Shown piece after piece: positions 33,611 to 43,020 of a stretch of 64,000 bases of DNA. Each line of letters starts with the position of its first letter. The stretch's first letter is position 1. The position numbers and the translations under genes are program-made. Source of the DNA: Elusimicrobia bacterium GWA2_66_18 (GTDB taxonomy: Bacteria > Elusimicrobiota > Elusimicrobia > UBA1565 > UBA9628); the NCBI GenBank assembly GCA_001799675.1, contig MGTX01000002.1, positions 65,878-129,877 on the forward strand, written 5' to 3'. Below the pieces are notes generated by a model. That model saw only the letters and a program-made list of their open reading frames with translations, searched no databases and was not told the DNA's origin.

Positions 33611-35209
33611 ATGTCCAAGCTCAAGGTCCTCGTCACCGACAAGATCGACCCCGAAGGTCTCAAGTCCCTAGCGGCCCATCCCGGCATCGAACTGCGTTAT
33701 GAAATCGCCCCGCAGCCCGAGGCGCTCGAGAAAGCCCTGTCCGGCGTCGGCGTCTGGCTCGTTCGCTCCGAAACCAAGGTCACCGCGGACTGGATCGGCA
33801 AGGCCTCGGCTCTTCGCCTGATCGGCCGCGCGGGAGTCGGCGTCGACAACATCGACCTGGCCGCGGCCACCCGCCGCGGTGTGGCTGTCATCAACGCTCC
33901 GGCGGCCAACGCCCTGGCCGCGGCGGAGCACACTCTCGCTCTCATGCTGGCCCTGGCCCGCCATGTCCCCCAGGCCGACGCTTCCGTCAAGGCCGGCAAG
34001 TGGGAGCGCTCCAAGTTCATGGGCGCCGAGCTTCACGGAAAGACCCTCGGCGTGGTCGGCCTCGGACGCATCGGCCGCGAGGTCCTTCGCCGCGCCCAGT
34101 CCTTCGGCATGAAGGTCATCGGCCACGATCCGTTCGTCACCGATGCATTGGCGCGAGAACTGGGCGTCGAGCCCGTATCGGTCGAGGCCCTCTTGGCGCA
34201 GTCCGATTTCGTCACCCTGCACGTGCCGGGCGGCGACAAGACCAAGCACCTCATCTCGCAGTCGGCCCTGCGGGGCGTCAAGAGGGGCCTGCGCCTAATC
34301 AACTGCGCGCGGGGCGATCTCATCGACGAGGCTGCTCTGGCCGAGGCGCTCAAGGACGGCCGCGTGGGCGCAGCGGCCCTGGATGTCTTCTCCACCGAGC
34401 CGCTGGCGTTGGACAGTCCGCTTCGCGGATTGCCCAACGTCATTCTCACCCCCCACCTCGGGGCCTCCACGGCCGAGGCGCAGAATCGCGTCGCCACGGA
34501 GCTGGCCGCGGCCGTGGTGGATTTTCATGAGAGGGGAATGGCCCCCAACGCGCTGAACCTCCCGGGCTTCGATCAGGCGACGGTCAGCGCACTCGGGGAG
34601 TGGCTGGGTCTGGCCGAGGCGTTGGGACGCTTCCTAACCCAGATTCTGGAAGGCGGCGTGCGCGAGTTCACCTGCGCTTTTGAGGGAGAGTTCCAGGCTT
34701 CCGAGCGCCGGCCTCTCGGGGTCTGCGCGCTCAAGGGGCTGCTCACACCCATCGTGGGCGAGACCGCCGTGAGCTGGATCTCGGCGCCCGCCATGGCTGC
34801 GGAGCGCGGCATCCGCGTCGGCGAGACCTCGGACCCGCGCTGCGGCGAAGGCGTGCGGCGCCTGCTGACCCTCACGGCGCAGACGGATGCGGGGCCGGCT
34901 TCGGTCTCCGGGGCGCTCCTGGCCCCGGGCGAGCCGCGCGTGCTGCGCCTAGGCTCCCTGAGCGTGGACCTGCGCCCGACGGGCAAGATGATCGTGCTCA
35001 CCAACATCGATGCTCCGGGCGTCATCGGGCGCGTGGGCACCCTGCTGGGCAAGGCCGGCGTCAACATCGCCGACATGCGCGTAGGCCGACGTTCCCCGCA
35101 CGGGAAGGCCGTCATGGTCCTCAACGTGGACGCCCCCGTCGCCTCGGAGATCCGATCGAAGCTGGGGCGTCTGGAGGGCGTTCGGCGCGTGCACTGGGTG
35201 GAACTCTGA
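33611..35209 (+). CDS. serA: D-3-phosphoglycerate dehydrogenase
   Basis: First enzyme of the phosphorylated serine pathway, 532 aa, the long form with substrate, NAD, intervening and ACT domains. NAD-binding GVVGLGRIGREV, catalytic region NCARGDLIDE, TPHLGAST, and a C-terminal ACT domain (IVLTNIDAPGVIGRVGTLL) that would sense serine. ATG 33611 follows the aminotransferase stop by two bases. A frame open far upstream is a shadow of that gene. Confidence 0.95.
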   Translation: MSKLKVLVTDKIDPEGLKSLAAHPGIELRYEIAPQPEALEKALSGVGVWLVRSETKVTADWIGKASALRLIGRAGVGVDNIDLAAATRRGVAVINAPAANALAAAEHTLALMLALARHVPQADASVKAGKWERSKFMGAELHGKTLGVVGLGRIGREVLRRAQSFGMKVIGHDPFVTDALARELGVEPVSVEALLAQSDFVTLHVPGGDKTKHLISQSALRGVKRGLRLINCARGDLIDEAALAEALKDGRVGAAALDVFSTEPLALDSPLRGLPNVILTPHLGASTAEAQNRVATELAAAVVDFHERGMAPNALNLPGFDQATVSALGEWLGLAEALGRFLTQILEGGVREFTCAFEGEFQASERRPLGVCALKGLLTPIVGETAVSWISAPAMAAERGIRVGETSDPRCGEGVRRLLTLTAQTDAGPASVSGALLAPGEPRVLRLGSLSVDLRPTGKMIVLTNIDAPGVIGRVGTLLGKAGVNIADMRVGRRSPHGKAVMVLNVDAPVASEIRSKLGRLEGVRRVHWVEL

Positions 35210-35213
35210 CGCC

Positions 35214-35969
35214 ATGACTCCGGAGCAATGCCCGGACTGCGGAGCCAAGCTCGAGCCGGATATGCAGGCCTGTCCCAACTGCCCTCGCTCTTTCCCGGAG
35301 GACGAGCCGAGTTCCGGCGTCCATCCCCTCAAGCAGACCAAGGCCTACGCCTTCTTGATGCCGACGCTCTTCTTTGCGACCCTGGGAGCGGCCGTCTGGT
35401 ATCTCGGGATGGGCCTCTTCCATCTCGGCGAGGAGAACGCCGTCGTCGAGGTCGCCCCCTTCCTGCGGGGTGGGCAGCCTGCGCCGGTCTCATCGTCGTC
35501 GGCGCCGCCCGCCGAGGCCAAGGCCGAGGCGGCCGTGGAGGAGCCCCCTTCTTCGGCGGTCGTCAGCATCGTGTCCTCGGAAGCCCCGAAGCGCAAGGCG
35601 CCCAAGGAGTGGCGCCTGCGCGGGACCGTCTACGACCTCCGGACCCTCAAGCCCGTCGCCGGGTGCGCCCTGCACTTCGTGGATGTGCGAACGAACCGCC
35701 GCATAGAGACGCGCTCCGACGCGAAGGGGTTCTACCGTTTGGTGGCGCCGCCTCTGCCGGAGCGCGGCTACCTGGTCTCGATCGCGAAGGACGGCTACTC
35801 GCCGTCTTATCTCGATCCCGGGACCGAGGGCGTGCGCGAGATGCCAGAGGACAGGCGCCAGGAGATCGTCAACGACCTATCGTCCCTGCTTACGGCCAAC
35901 CCGGCGTCCGTGCAGGCGTACGACACGCAACCCCTCATCACCGACTTCTATCTCGCCCCGCGTCGCTAA
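35214..35969 (+). CDS. Zinc-ribbon membrane protein with carboxypeptidase-regulatory-like domain
   Basis: 251 aa. N-terminal zinc ribbon CPDCGAKL...CPNC, then one membrane helix (about 45-68), an Ala/Ser/Pro-rich linker, and a beta-rich domain (about 130-200) with LRGTVYDLRTLKPVAGCALHFVD and TRSDAKGFYRL, typical of CarboxypepD_reg-like (transthyretin-like) folds. Topology would put the ribbon in the cytoplasm and the beta domain outside. It is 4 bases after serA but its role is unknown. Confidence 0.75.
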   Translation: MTPEQCPDCGAKLEPDMQACPNCPRSFPEDEPSSGVHPLKQTKAYAFLMPTLFFATLGAAVWYLGMGLFHLGEENAVVEVAPFLRGGQPAPVSSSSAPPAEAKAEAAVEEPPSSAVVSIVSSEAPKRKAPKEWRLRGTVYDLRTLKPVAGCALHFVDVRTNRRIETRSDAKGFYRLVAPPLPERGYLVSIAKDGYSPSYLDPGTEGVREMPEDRRQEIVNDLSSLLTANPASVQAYDTQPLITDFYLAPRR

Positions 35970-35984
35970 GCGACCAGGCGGGCG

Positions 35985-37094
35985 CTAGACCAGAGTCTCA
36001 AGCTCAACGGATTTCTCTCCGAGCGATTGCGCGACGGCGGCGTGGGTGACCTTGCCGCGGTAGCAGTTGACGCCCCTGCGCAGGGCCTCGTCGCGGCGCA
36101 CGGCCTCCTCGAGGCCGTGGCGGGCGATGTCTCGCGCGTACTTGAGCGTCACGTTGGTGAGAGCGTAGGTCGAGGTGTGGCTGACGGCGCCCGGGATGTT
36201 GGGGACCGCGTAGTGGAGCACTCCGTGCTTGAGCAGGATGGGCTGGTCGTGGCTGGTGACCTCGGCGGTCTCGACGCATCCGCCCTGGTCGACGGCGACG
36301 TCTACGATGACCGAGCCGGGCTTCATCTTCTTGACCATCTCCTCGGTGACGAGGCTCGGCGCCTTGGCGCCCGGGATGAGGACCGCGCCGATGACGAGGT
36401 CCGAGCCGACGACCGCGTTATGGATGTTCTCGTCGTGGCTCATGAGCGTCGTGACGGAGTTGCCGAACACGTCGTCGAGGTAGGCCAGGCGCGAGGCTGA
36501 GACGTCGAGGATATTCACGCGCGCGCCCATGCCGATGGCGATCTTGGCCGCGTTGATGCCGACGACGCCGCCGCCGATGATGGTGACGACGCCGCGGTTG
36601 ACGCCGGGGACTCCCCCGAGCAGGACGCCGCGCCCGCCGTGGTGTTTCTCTAGGAACTGGGCTCCCAGCTGAACCGACATCTTTCCCGCGACCTCGCTCA
36701 TGGGCGTCAGGAGCGGTAAAGCGCCGTCGCGCGTCTGGATGGTCTCGTAGGCGACGGCCTTGATCTTGGCCTTCAGGAGCGCTTTCGTCAGCGCCGGGGC
36801 GGGGGCCAGATGCAGATAGGTGTAGAGGACCTGATCCTCGCGGAAGAGGACGTATTCCTCAGCGAGGGGCTCCTTGACCTTGATGATCATGTCGGCATCG
36901 GCGAAGAGGCGCTGCTTGTCGACGATGGTCGCGCCCGCGGTCTTGTACTCCTCATCCGTGATCCCGGACCCCAGGCCCGCGCTCTTCTCGATCATGACCT
37001 GGTGGCCGTCCTTGACGAGGGCGCGCACGCCTCCGGGAACCAAGCCCACTCGGTGCTCTCGATTCTTGATCTCCTTTGGAACTCCGATCTTCAT
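35985..37094 (-). CDS. ald: Alanine dehydrogenase
   Basis: NAD-dependent interconversion of alanine with pyruvate and ammonia, 369 aa, normal length. Visible are [20 protein letters not shown], the lysine-bearing [12 protein letters not shown], the Rossmann segment [16 protein letters not shown], and catalytic-region [13 protein letters not shown] 37094 is preceded by GGAGAGAGG. Converges with the upstream plus-strand gene. It could use or supply ammonia for amino acid balance. Confidence 0.96.
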   Translation of the reverse strand: MKIGVPKEIKNREHRVGLVPGGVRALVKDGHQVMIEKSAGLGSGITDEEYKTAGATIVDKQRLFADADMIIKVKEPLAEEYVLFREDQVLYTYLHLAPAPALTKALLKAKIKAVAYETIQTRDGALPLLTPMSEVAGKMSVQLGAQFLEKHHGGRGVLLGGVPGVNRGVVTIIGGGVVGINAAKIAIGMGARVNILDVSASRLAYLDDVFGNSVTTLMSHDENIHNAVVGSDLVIGAVLIPGAKAPSLVTEEMVKKMKPGSVIVDVAVDQGGCVETAEVTSHDQPILLKHGVLHYAVPNIPGAVSHTSTYALTNVTLKYARDIARHGLEEAVRRDEALRRGVNCYRGKVTHAAVAQSLGEKSVELETLV

Positions 37095-37113
37095 GGTCCT
37101 CTCTCCGGGGGAT

Positions 37114-37584
37114 TCAGAGCAGCCCGAGCGCGTCGGCGAGCGCGGACGCGCTGGCCGTCTTGGGGAAGCCGTTGATGACGCGCAGGACCTTCCCGTTGCT
37201 GTCGCTGACGAGGAAGAGGGGCACGCCCCGGGGATGAAAGGCCCCTTCCGGGTCCAGCAGGGAGTCCGGTCCGAATTCGGCGGCGAATTCCCGGATGGGT
37301 CCGATCTCGGCCAAGCCGACGACCACGCGGCTGGCCACGCCAGTCGTGTCGAGGAAGCGGCGCAGCCTCAGGATGTCGGGCGCGGCCATGTGGCAGATTC
37401 CGCACCAGGGGGCCACCACGATCGTCAGGCATTTCTCGGTCGGGCAGGTCGAGAGCGAGGGCCCCACGGTGCCTGCCAGCGTGTGCAGGCGCGCGTCCGG
37501 CAGGCGCCGCGCCACGGCCGCGTCAGGGTTCGAGCAGGCGGCCAGCGCGGCGGCGAAAGCCAGCGCGGCGGTCATTGCCCTCAT
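37114..37584 (-). CDS. Thioredoxin-like lipoprotein
   Basis: 156 aa with a lipoprotein signal ending in LAAC (Cys about residue 17). The mature part holds [12 protein letters not shown], a thioredoxin-type CxxC, and the cis-proline region [14 protein letters not shown]. It is likely an envelope thiol-disulfide protein of the TlpA/DsbE kind; substrate unknown. The gene lies 19 bases before ald in the same direction, which may be coincidence. Confidence 0.8.
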   Translation of the reverse strand: MRAMTAALAFAAALAACSNPDAAVARRLPDARLHTLAGTVGPSLSTCPTEKCLTIVVAPWCGICHMAAPDILRLRRFLDTTGVASRVVVGLAEIGPIREFAAEFGPDSLLDPEGAFHPRGVPLFLVSDSNGKVLRVINGFPKTASASALADALGLL

Positions 37585-37668
37585 GGCTTAATTTTAGCAA
37601 ACAAACAGCCCCCCGCCGTGGGAGGGCGCGAGATATTTTACTTGCTAGCGAAGCAACCAGTCGGCCGA

Positions 37669-38076
37669 TCACCGCCACAAAAGCGTCTGATTGAGCTGAG
37701 TGAGTTCAAACCCGCGGTAGACGCCATCTCTAAACACAACGTTCAGCATGAAGCCGCGCTGTCTTCCACGGCCGACAGAGATCGGCAACGGAACTCCTAG
37801 CACCACGTTCACAATGGACTGATAGATGTAAACGGTCAGACCGTCCATGGATTTATGCACGATGTTCTCGGGCTTGCCGAGCGTCTGTTCGACCTGTTCC
37901 GCGGTGGTTTCCCCTGGCTTAAAGGACGATAGCTTTTCAATCGGAACGCGATGTCCGGTCCAGGTCGCCATGCAGCCTGTAAGCGACAAGAGGCTTAATA
38001 TGAGCAAGATCCACGGAATCCGCGTGGTGGCGCCGAGTTGATCTGCGGGCGGCTCGGGCGGTTCGGTGAAGTTCAT
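37669..38076 (-). CDS. BamE/SmpA-like lipoprotein
   Basis: 135 aa with an unusually long hydrophilic head (about 20 residues) before a hydrophobic helix and lipobox LTGC. The mature domain shows FKPGETTAEQVEQTLGKPENI, the turn-and-helix pattern of BamE/OmlA domains, then strands with YIYQS. In BamE the fold helps outer-membrane protein insertion; many stand-alone members have unknown roles. The long head may mean a later start. Confidence 0.7.
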   Translation of the reverse strand: MNFTEPPEPPADQLGATTRIPWILLILSLLSLTGCMATWTGHRVPIEKLSSFKPGETTAEQVEQTLGKPENIVHKSMDGLTVYIYQSIVNVVLGVPLPISVGRGRQRGFMLNVVFRDGVYRGFELTQLNQTLLWR

Positions 38077-38122
38077 CGCAATGTAAAAGTATAGGTTTGC
38101 CGTGAACCGGCGGACGACGCCT

Positions 38123-38581
38123 CTAGCGCCTCGAAGCCGCGAGCGCCCTCAGCAGGTCCATCGAGGTGACGATGCCGCAGAGCTTGCCCTTGCGTGTGAT
38201 CAAGAGCCGGTGGATGCGTTGTTTGAGAAGCATCTGCGCGAGATCCTTAACGGGAGCGTTCTCATCGGCCGAGAGGACGGCGGGGGTCATGATGTCGATC
38301 ACATGGTTGAATTTCGGAATTTCCGGGATCACGGAGGTTTTTTCGCCCCCCTCCTCCTCCGAGGCCTTGCGGTAAAAGGAATGGGCTTTCCTCCCCCGGG
38401 GAGCGCTGCCGCGGTCGCGGCGCGCCATGTCCGTCAGCGAAACCACCCCGAGGATCTTTCCACCCTCTACGACGGGAGCCCCGGTGATGCGGCGGTCGGT
38501 GAAAAGGCGCGCGAGCGCCTGGATCGTCATCTCCGGACCCACCGTGATGACCTTGCGGGACATGATTTCCTTCGCTAGCAT
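38123..38581 (-). CDS. CBS-domain pair protein
   Basis: 152 aa consisting of two CBS motifs and little else: residues about 1-60 (EIMSRKVITVGPEMTIQALARLF...GAPVVEGGKILGVVSLTD) and about 95-150 (DIMTPAVLSADENAPVKDLAQML...LCGIVTSMDLLRAL). Such pairs bind adenine nucleotides and act as energy or redox sensors. An excellent GGAGGAACC precedes the ATG. No partner enzyme is adjacent. Confidence 0.88.
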   Translation of the reverse strand: MLAKEIMSRKVITVGPEMTIQALARLFTDRRITGAPVVEGGKILGVVSLTDMARRDRGSAPRGRKAHSFYRKASEEEGGEKTSVIPEIPKFNHVIDIMTPAVLSADENAPVKDLAQMLLKQRIHRLLITRKGKLCGIVTSMDLLRALAASRR

Positions 38582-38681
38582 GGTTCCTCCATCCTAGTTC
38601 ACTATAGCAACGAAACCTTCATCTCTGCCATAGGGGGCCAACGGCAGGTAGGCGTTGGAAAAGACCTCAAGCGGAACAGCA

Positions 38682-39899
38682 CTACTTCTCCGCGGCCGCA
38701 TTCTGTCTACGCCCGGAACCAGCCTCTGCGCGCAATAGAGCCGTCCCGATACGGTCCACCAGGCAGCGGATCCCGGCATACCCCAGATACGGCATCTCTC
38801 TGACCGGATGTTCTACATAATTAGGATACCCAATAGGGACATGCGCCGCATCGGCCCGGAAATCATATCCGGTGTGCGTCAAATAGACTCGACATCGGTC
38901 TTGCCGCTCCGTCCCCGGCTCCACCACCCGCATGCCCAATTCCCCGCACAACTCGCTGAGCCGGGCTTGGAGCTGCGCATCCTCCTGTTTCACCTCGGCC
39001 TCTCTCCCGGTGATGAACCTGAGTACGTGGGACTGCGTATCCCGGATTGCGGCCGCGCCCTCCCGAGCGATGACTCGCTTGGCCTGGGCCGCTCGTCCGA
39101 CGCTCCTCGCTATTTCCAATAAGAACCGTTCAGTGGCGACCAAACCCAACGGCAATTCCGTCTCGCATAGCCGTATGTGCAAACGCCGGGAGAGTATGCG
39201 CGCCGCCTTTCGGGCATAGGGCAAAGACACTATAAGACTGGCGCGCGCCGCCGCTTCTAGTTCGCGCCGACCCCCACCGGACAGCCATATTGATACCGTG
39301 CGTAGCCCCAACGCCGCCAGAAGCCGCCGCAGTTCGCGCCGATTGCCGACGTGATCAGGCTCGTCTCGATCCTGTAGATAGCCCACCACCGCCACGCTGT
39401 CCCGCTCTCTCTGTCCGGACTCCAGGGGGATCCCTCTGGCCAACGCCTCGCAGGCAAGCGCATACCCGTCCAGCCAGTCTCCCCCCAGGGAACGAGAAGG
39501 CACATGGCATACCGGGACCCGGGAGCTTTGCGCTTGTCGCCTGGCGATCTCCCGCAAGGGGAATCCCTGCAACTCATTGAAATCAAAGGATGTCGCCAAC
39601 ACCACTTGGGCATCGGGCCGGGAACATATCCTGGCGAATATCCCCGCCACGCGCGCGGTGCGGTCCGTGCTCAGACTCTGCACCTCCTCCCGGGCCGGTC
39701 CCCGGCCGGTATGGACTATCCGGCGATGCCCCAACTGCGGCAACAGCCTACAGCGCAAGTTATGACAATATTGGATCTCCGCCTTGGTGAAAGTGCAGTA
39801 AGGCCCATCCACTATAAGATAGGCGCCCTCAATAGCATCGACCGCGATGTAAACCCCGTTAAGGAACGGCCAGGGTTGAGCCGGAGGGTTCATAGCCAA
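38682..39899 (-). CDS. Nitrogenase component 1-like protein, smaller subunit
   Basis: 405 aa. It keeps the general layout of the NifD/NifK/BchN/BchB superfamily: an early GAYLIVDGPYC segment (matching the HGPxGC loop), three close cysteines (35, 45, 50), then QVVLATSFDFNELQGFP and SLGGDWLDGYALACEAL, which parallel the TCxxELIGDD and later Gly-rich segments. The second ligand cysteine of NifD/NifK is not conserved (FDFNEL). It overlaps the larger partner gene by 10 bases, mirroring nifDK or bchNB organisation. No NifH-like ATPase is in the window. Function unknown. Confidence 0.6.
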   Translation of the reverse strand: MAMNPPAQPWPFLNGVYIAVDAIEGAYLIVDGPYCTFTKAEIQYCHNLRCRLLPQLGHRRIVHTGRGPAREEVQSLSTDRTARVAGIFARICSRPDAQVVLATSFDFNELQGFPLREIARRQAQSSRVPVCHVPSRSLGGDWLDGYALACEALARGIPLESGQRERDSVAVVGYLQDRDEPDHVGNRRELRRLLAALGLRTVSIWLSGGGRRELEAAARASLIVSLPYARKAARILSRRLHIRLCETELPLGLVATERFLLEIARSVGRAAQAKRVIAREGAAAIRDTQSHVLRFITGREAEVKQEDAQLQARLSELCGELGMRVVEPGTERQDRCRVYLTHTGYDFRADAAHVPIGYPNYVEHPVREMPYLGYAGIRCLVDRIGTALLRAEAGSGRRQNAAAEK

Positions 39900-41572
39900 G
39901 ACTTAAGCCCCCCGCGACGCCCGAGGAATGGGCGCATGGCGCATCTCTCCGACAAGATTTTTCCGGAACGCAGCAACCCGTCCATCCCCACCTCCAGGTC
40001 CTTCTCCGTGAAGCCTCGTAGCCCATGGGCCTCCAGCCTGGGGTCATGGTTGAAATGGGAGAATACGAGGTCCGCTCCCCGCGCGAGCTCTTGATCCAAC
40101 TGCCCTCGGGACGCGAAAGGCACGAATTCCAGCGTGCCTGCCCCTTGCGCGGTCCGAGCCGCCCTGGCGCCGTCCCCTCCATTGAACACCAGACAACGCA
40201 CGTTGCAACCCAATTCGCATAACAGCGCTGCCAACGAGAACCCGAACATCTCCCGCTGGGAAGTAAGGTATCCGATATCCGTCATGTCCCCCGCGAGCGC
40301 GACCGTCCGATCTCGTAATTCTTTTTGGATGTCTGCCAACCGACTTTTGCGCGCCGCCAGTTCCTCGGCATAGACTTGGTCCGCCCCGCGGCCTCCCAAA
40401 ACAGAGGCTGTGCGTTCCAGCCAAGCCTTGGTCCCCGCCAGTCCGAATGGCGGATGGTATCTGACCACTTTAAATCCACAGTCCAAGAACGCGGCGTCCC
40501 CGACCTTTTCCCATCCGATAGGATTCCACCAGACCACGGCGCTCGCTTCTCCCAATTCCGGGACCTGCCGGAAATCCAAGGACGGCAGCAAGGTCCCGAC
40601 CACGCGCAATCCCAAGCCGGCGCATAATTCTTTGGCCTCGAGCTGAGCCGCTTGCGAAGCAGATCCACAGAGCAGCACGGCCCGCGGATCGCGCCGAGAT
40701 GCGAATTTGGTCTTGGCCAAAGAACGACGCAGCCATGCCTCGCAGGCGCTGGCCGACGGCCGCGTCTTGGACGTCCAAAACACCGGGATCCCCAAGCGGC
40801 TCTCTATGCTCTTTATGAACGCGGCTGGATTATCTCCGATGAGTTCAGGCAGACAGGTAGTGCGCAGGTGTATGGCGACCGGTCTATGCTCCCGGGCGAC
40901 TCTATCCAAGGTGCGCCCCAAGAGGTCCTGCGTCCGCCCGGCCAATACATCCGCCTCGGTGATGCCCGTGCTTAAATACACATCCCCCTCGCCCGGATCC
41001 TGCGCCACTTCATCCGCGAAATAGCGCAGCGCCGCCACTGAGACATTCGGCGTCATCACTTCGCATTCCCGAGTCCCATGATGTATGCGCGCACAGCGCT
41101 CGCCCAAACGCGCTTGGCTGTCCAAGAACGGATGCTGCGGATAAAAGAACTTCCAAAAATCCGGGGTGTGGTCGCATCTCTCGTAATAACTGTCCTGACG
41201 CGAGGGCCCCTGATTGCCGCGAGGATCGCAATAAAGCAGGCTATCCCTGCCCAGACGGGAGATAAGGGCAACGAAATCGATACGCGCGAATCCTGCGGTT
41301 ATCGCGGCCAATATTCCGCTTTCCGCTGGGGTGGGTCTCCCCGGGCGGTTGAGTTGTCGGATGTCTATTCCCACCGCGCCCCCATTATGAGAGCGGCCCA
41401 GGCGGGGCACGGCAGCCAACTCCAAATGCGTGGCCCCGTCGATCAAAGCAAACTGGAGCTCTAGACTGGTAAAAGACGCTGATTCCAATCTCCAGCCCTT
41501 GGCCGTGCCGTCTATCAGGCGGCGCAAAAAAACCAGCCCCTCCCGCCCCAATCGTTGACTCGATGATCCCAT
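39890..41572 (-). CDS. Nitrogenase component 1-like protein, larger subunit
   Basis: 560 aa. The superfamily hallmark is at about residues 234-248 (AIHLRTTCLPELIGDNPA, Cys240), preceded by STGITEADVLAGR; the third subdomain shows VALAGDMTDIGYLTSQREMFGF. The first 110 residues form an extra domain not found in NifD/NifK. Residues 115-170 are Cys/His-rich (YCDPRGN, YYERCDH, ERCARIHH, RECEV) and may hold a cluster. The start at 41572 has no strong ribosome-binding site; a later start after GGGAGGGG near 41543 is possible. Partner of the overlapping gene downstream. Confidence 0.65.
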   Translation of the reverse strand: MGSSSQRLGREGLVFLRRLIDGTAKGWRLESASFTSLELQFALIDGATHLELAAVPRLGRSHNGGAVGIDIRQLNRPGRPTPAESGILAAITAGFARIDFVALISRLGRDSLLYCDPRGNQGPSRQDSYYERCDHTPDFWKFFYPQHPFLDSQARLGERCARIHHGTRECEVMTPNVSVAALRYFADEVAQDPGEGDVYLSTGITEADVLAGRTQDLLGRTLDRVAREHRPVAIHLRTTCLPELIGDNPAAFIKSIESRLGIPVFWTSKTRPSASACEAWLRRSLAKTKFASRRDPRAVLLCGSASQAAQLEAKELCAGLGLRVVGTLLPSLDFRQVPELGEASAVVWWNPIGWEKVGDAAFLDCGFKVVRYHPPFGLAGTKAWLERTASVLGGRGADQVYAEELAARKSRLADIQKELRDRTVALAGDMTDIGYLTSQREMFGFSLAALLCELGCNVRCLVFNGGDGARAARTAQGAGTLEFVPFASRGQLDQELARGADLVFSHFNHDPRLEAHGLRGFTEKDLEVGMDGLLRSGKILSERCAMRPFLGRRGGLKSWL

Positions 41573-41765
41573 AGGATTATCCGACGATCCCAGTGTATCT
41601 ATCTTAGCATCATAGAAGCCTGGCGTCGCAGCACGGCTCTGTACGGCTCTAAAAAAAATAATATTGTTGAGGTTCAGCGCCTGATGGAATTTTCAGCCGT
41701 TTGGATTCATTAGTATAGGTCGGGTGTCGAGAAACTCAAGAAGGAGAACGCCGCGGGGAGAACAC

Positions 41766-42908
41766 GTGAAGTTCTCGCCCGAAAAGAAGATGAAACTGTC
41801 GAGGATCTCGCGATTGAAAAAATCGTTGAAAGTGCGATTTGTGTTCGTCAGCTGCATAGTCGCCGCAACTGTGCTTTTGTTCATTCTACTGGAAATCGTT
41901 TCTTTTGGACTCAATGCCAGCTTCAGCAGGGCGACTCCTCCGTTTCTCATTGACACCGGCGTGCTGCGCGGCGCAAAAGAAGGGAGAAGCCTCAACTATC
42001 TGGACCCGCTGCTCGGTGTTGCGCATAACCCCTTCACGCTGAAGACGCTCGGCCATCGAACTTTCCATGGCTTCGAAGTCCACGGCGATCCCGACGACAG
42101 GCAAGCCCTTCGCATTATCACGCTGGGCGGCTCAACGACAGAGTGCTTTGTCGGCAACTGGCCAAGGGCCCTCTACGAAGAATGCAAAAAGAGGAAGATT
42201 CCGGTGGTCTTGTTCAATGGCGGAGTCTCCAGCTACGGTTCGGGACAGGAGCTATTCAAGCTCATCCGCGACGGAATCATATTGCGCCCCCACGTGGTGG
42301 TCTCCTATGACGGCGTCAACGACCGCGGCAGAGGCAACAGCGGCGGCAACGAGGGAAGCCATAGGTTGCTTCATCCCGTCCACTATCGCATCTACTCCCA
42401 ACTCCTATGGGGAGGCCCATCCCCTTTATTGCCAAACACCGTTGCCGCCCTGCGCCGAACCCTTTTCTCCAAAAATTCAATCGAGGGGATTGAGTGGGGC
42501 CTGCCATTCACCATGACATCGGCAGCTGGGTGGCTGCTGAATGTCCGCACGATGAATGCTGTGGCCTCTGAGTTCGGATTTCATTATGTTGACTTCCTTC
42601 AGCCGGCATTCGGCGTGGGAGACTACCGCCCGTCCCGTGAAGAATACGCCAGGGTGCGCGTTCCCGACAACGACCGCAAGGAACTCGACAAGTTCTACAG
42701 AGAGGCATTGCGCTTTTCCTCTGATCAAGAATATATCGTCGACCTCACGAACGTGTTCGCGGGCCGCAACGGTTTCTTTCGTGATTATTGCCACCTAGAT
42801 GAGGAAGGCAATCGCCTCGTGGGCCATGCCGTGTTTCGCGAGCTCGAGTCACGACGGTGGCTGGATCGCTTTCCGTCGCCTGCTGCGGAGCGGCGCAGGC
42901 AGCGGTAG
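41766..42908 (+). CDS. Membrane-anchored SGNH/GDSL-family hydrolase
   Basis: About 380 aa. One N-terminal membrane helix (about 24-46), then an SGNH domain with TLGGSTTECF (catalytic Ser123), SYDGVNDRGRG (Asn of block III) and DYCHLDEEGN (Asp and His of block V). Such proteins deacylate or acylate cell-surface glycans. I prefer GTG 41766 for its GGGGAG; GTG 41724 and ATG 41790 are alternatives. The preceding roughly 190 bases are AT-rich and probably hold divergent promoters for this gene and the nitrogenase-like pair. Confidence 0.8.
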   Translation: MKFSPEKKMKLSRISRLKKSLKVRFVFVSCIVAATVLLFILLEIVSFGLNASFSRATPPFLIDTGVLRGAKEGRSLNYLDPLLGVAHNPFTLKTLGHRTFHGFEVHGDPDDRQALRIITLGGSTTECFVGNWPRALYEECKKRKIPVVLFNGGVSSYGSGQELFKLIRDGIILRPHVVVSYDGVNDRGRGNSGGNEGSHRLLHPVHYRIYSQLLWGGPSPLLPNTVAALRRTLFSKNSIEGIEWGLPFTMTSAAGWLLNVRTMNAVASEFGFHYVDFLQPAFGVGDYRPSREEYARVRVPDNDRKELDKFYREALRFSSDQEYIVDLTNVFAGRNGFFRDYCHLDEEGNRLVGHAVFRELESRRWLDRFPSPAAERRRQR

Positions 42909-43020
42909 TTCAAGATCAGCTTAAACTGTTTCCCTGCATCGCGCGACCCAAAACCTCAATTCCGATGTGGTACCTTGTACATTGTGCGCATTGTTCATTC
43001 ACGCATCGACCTGTGATCGA

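Noticed and set aside
38682-41572. True nitrogenase NifDK or NifEN
   Set aside because: Ligand cysteines only partly match, no nifH/nifB nearby, extra N-terminal domain; only a superfamily relation is supported.
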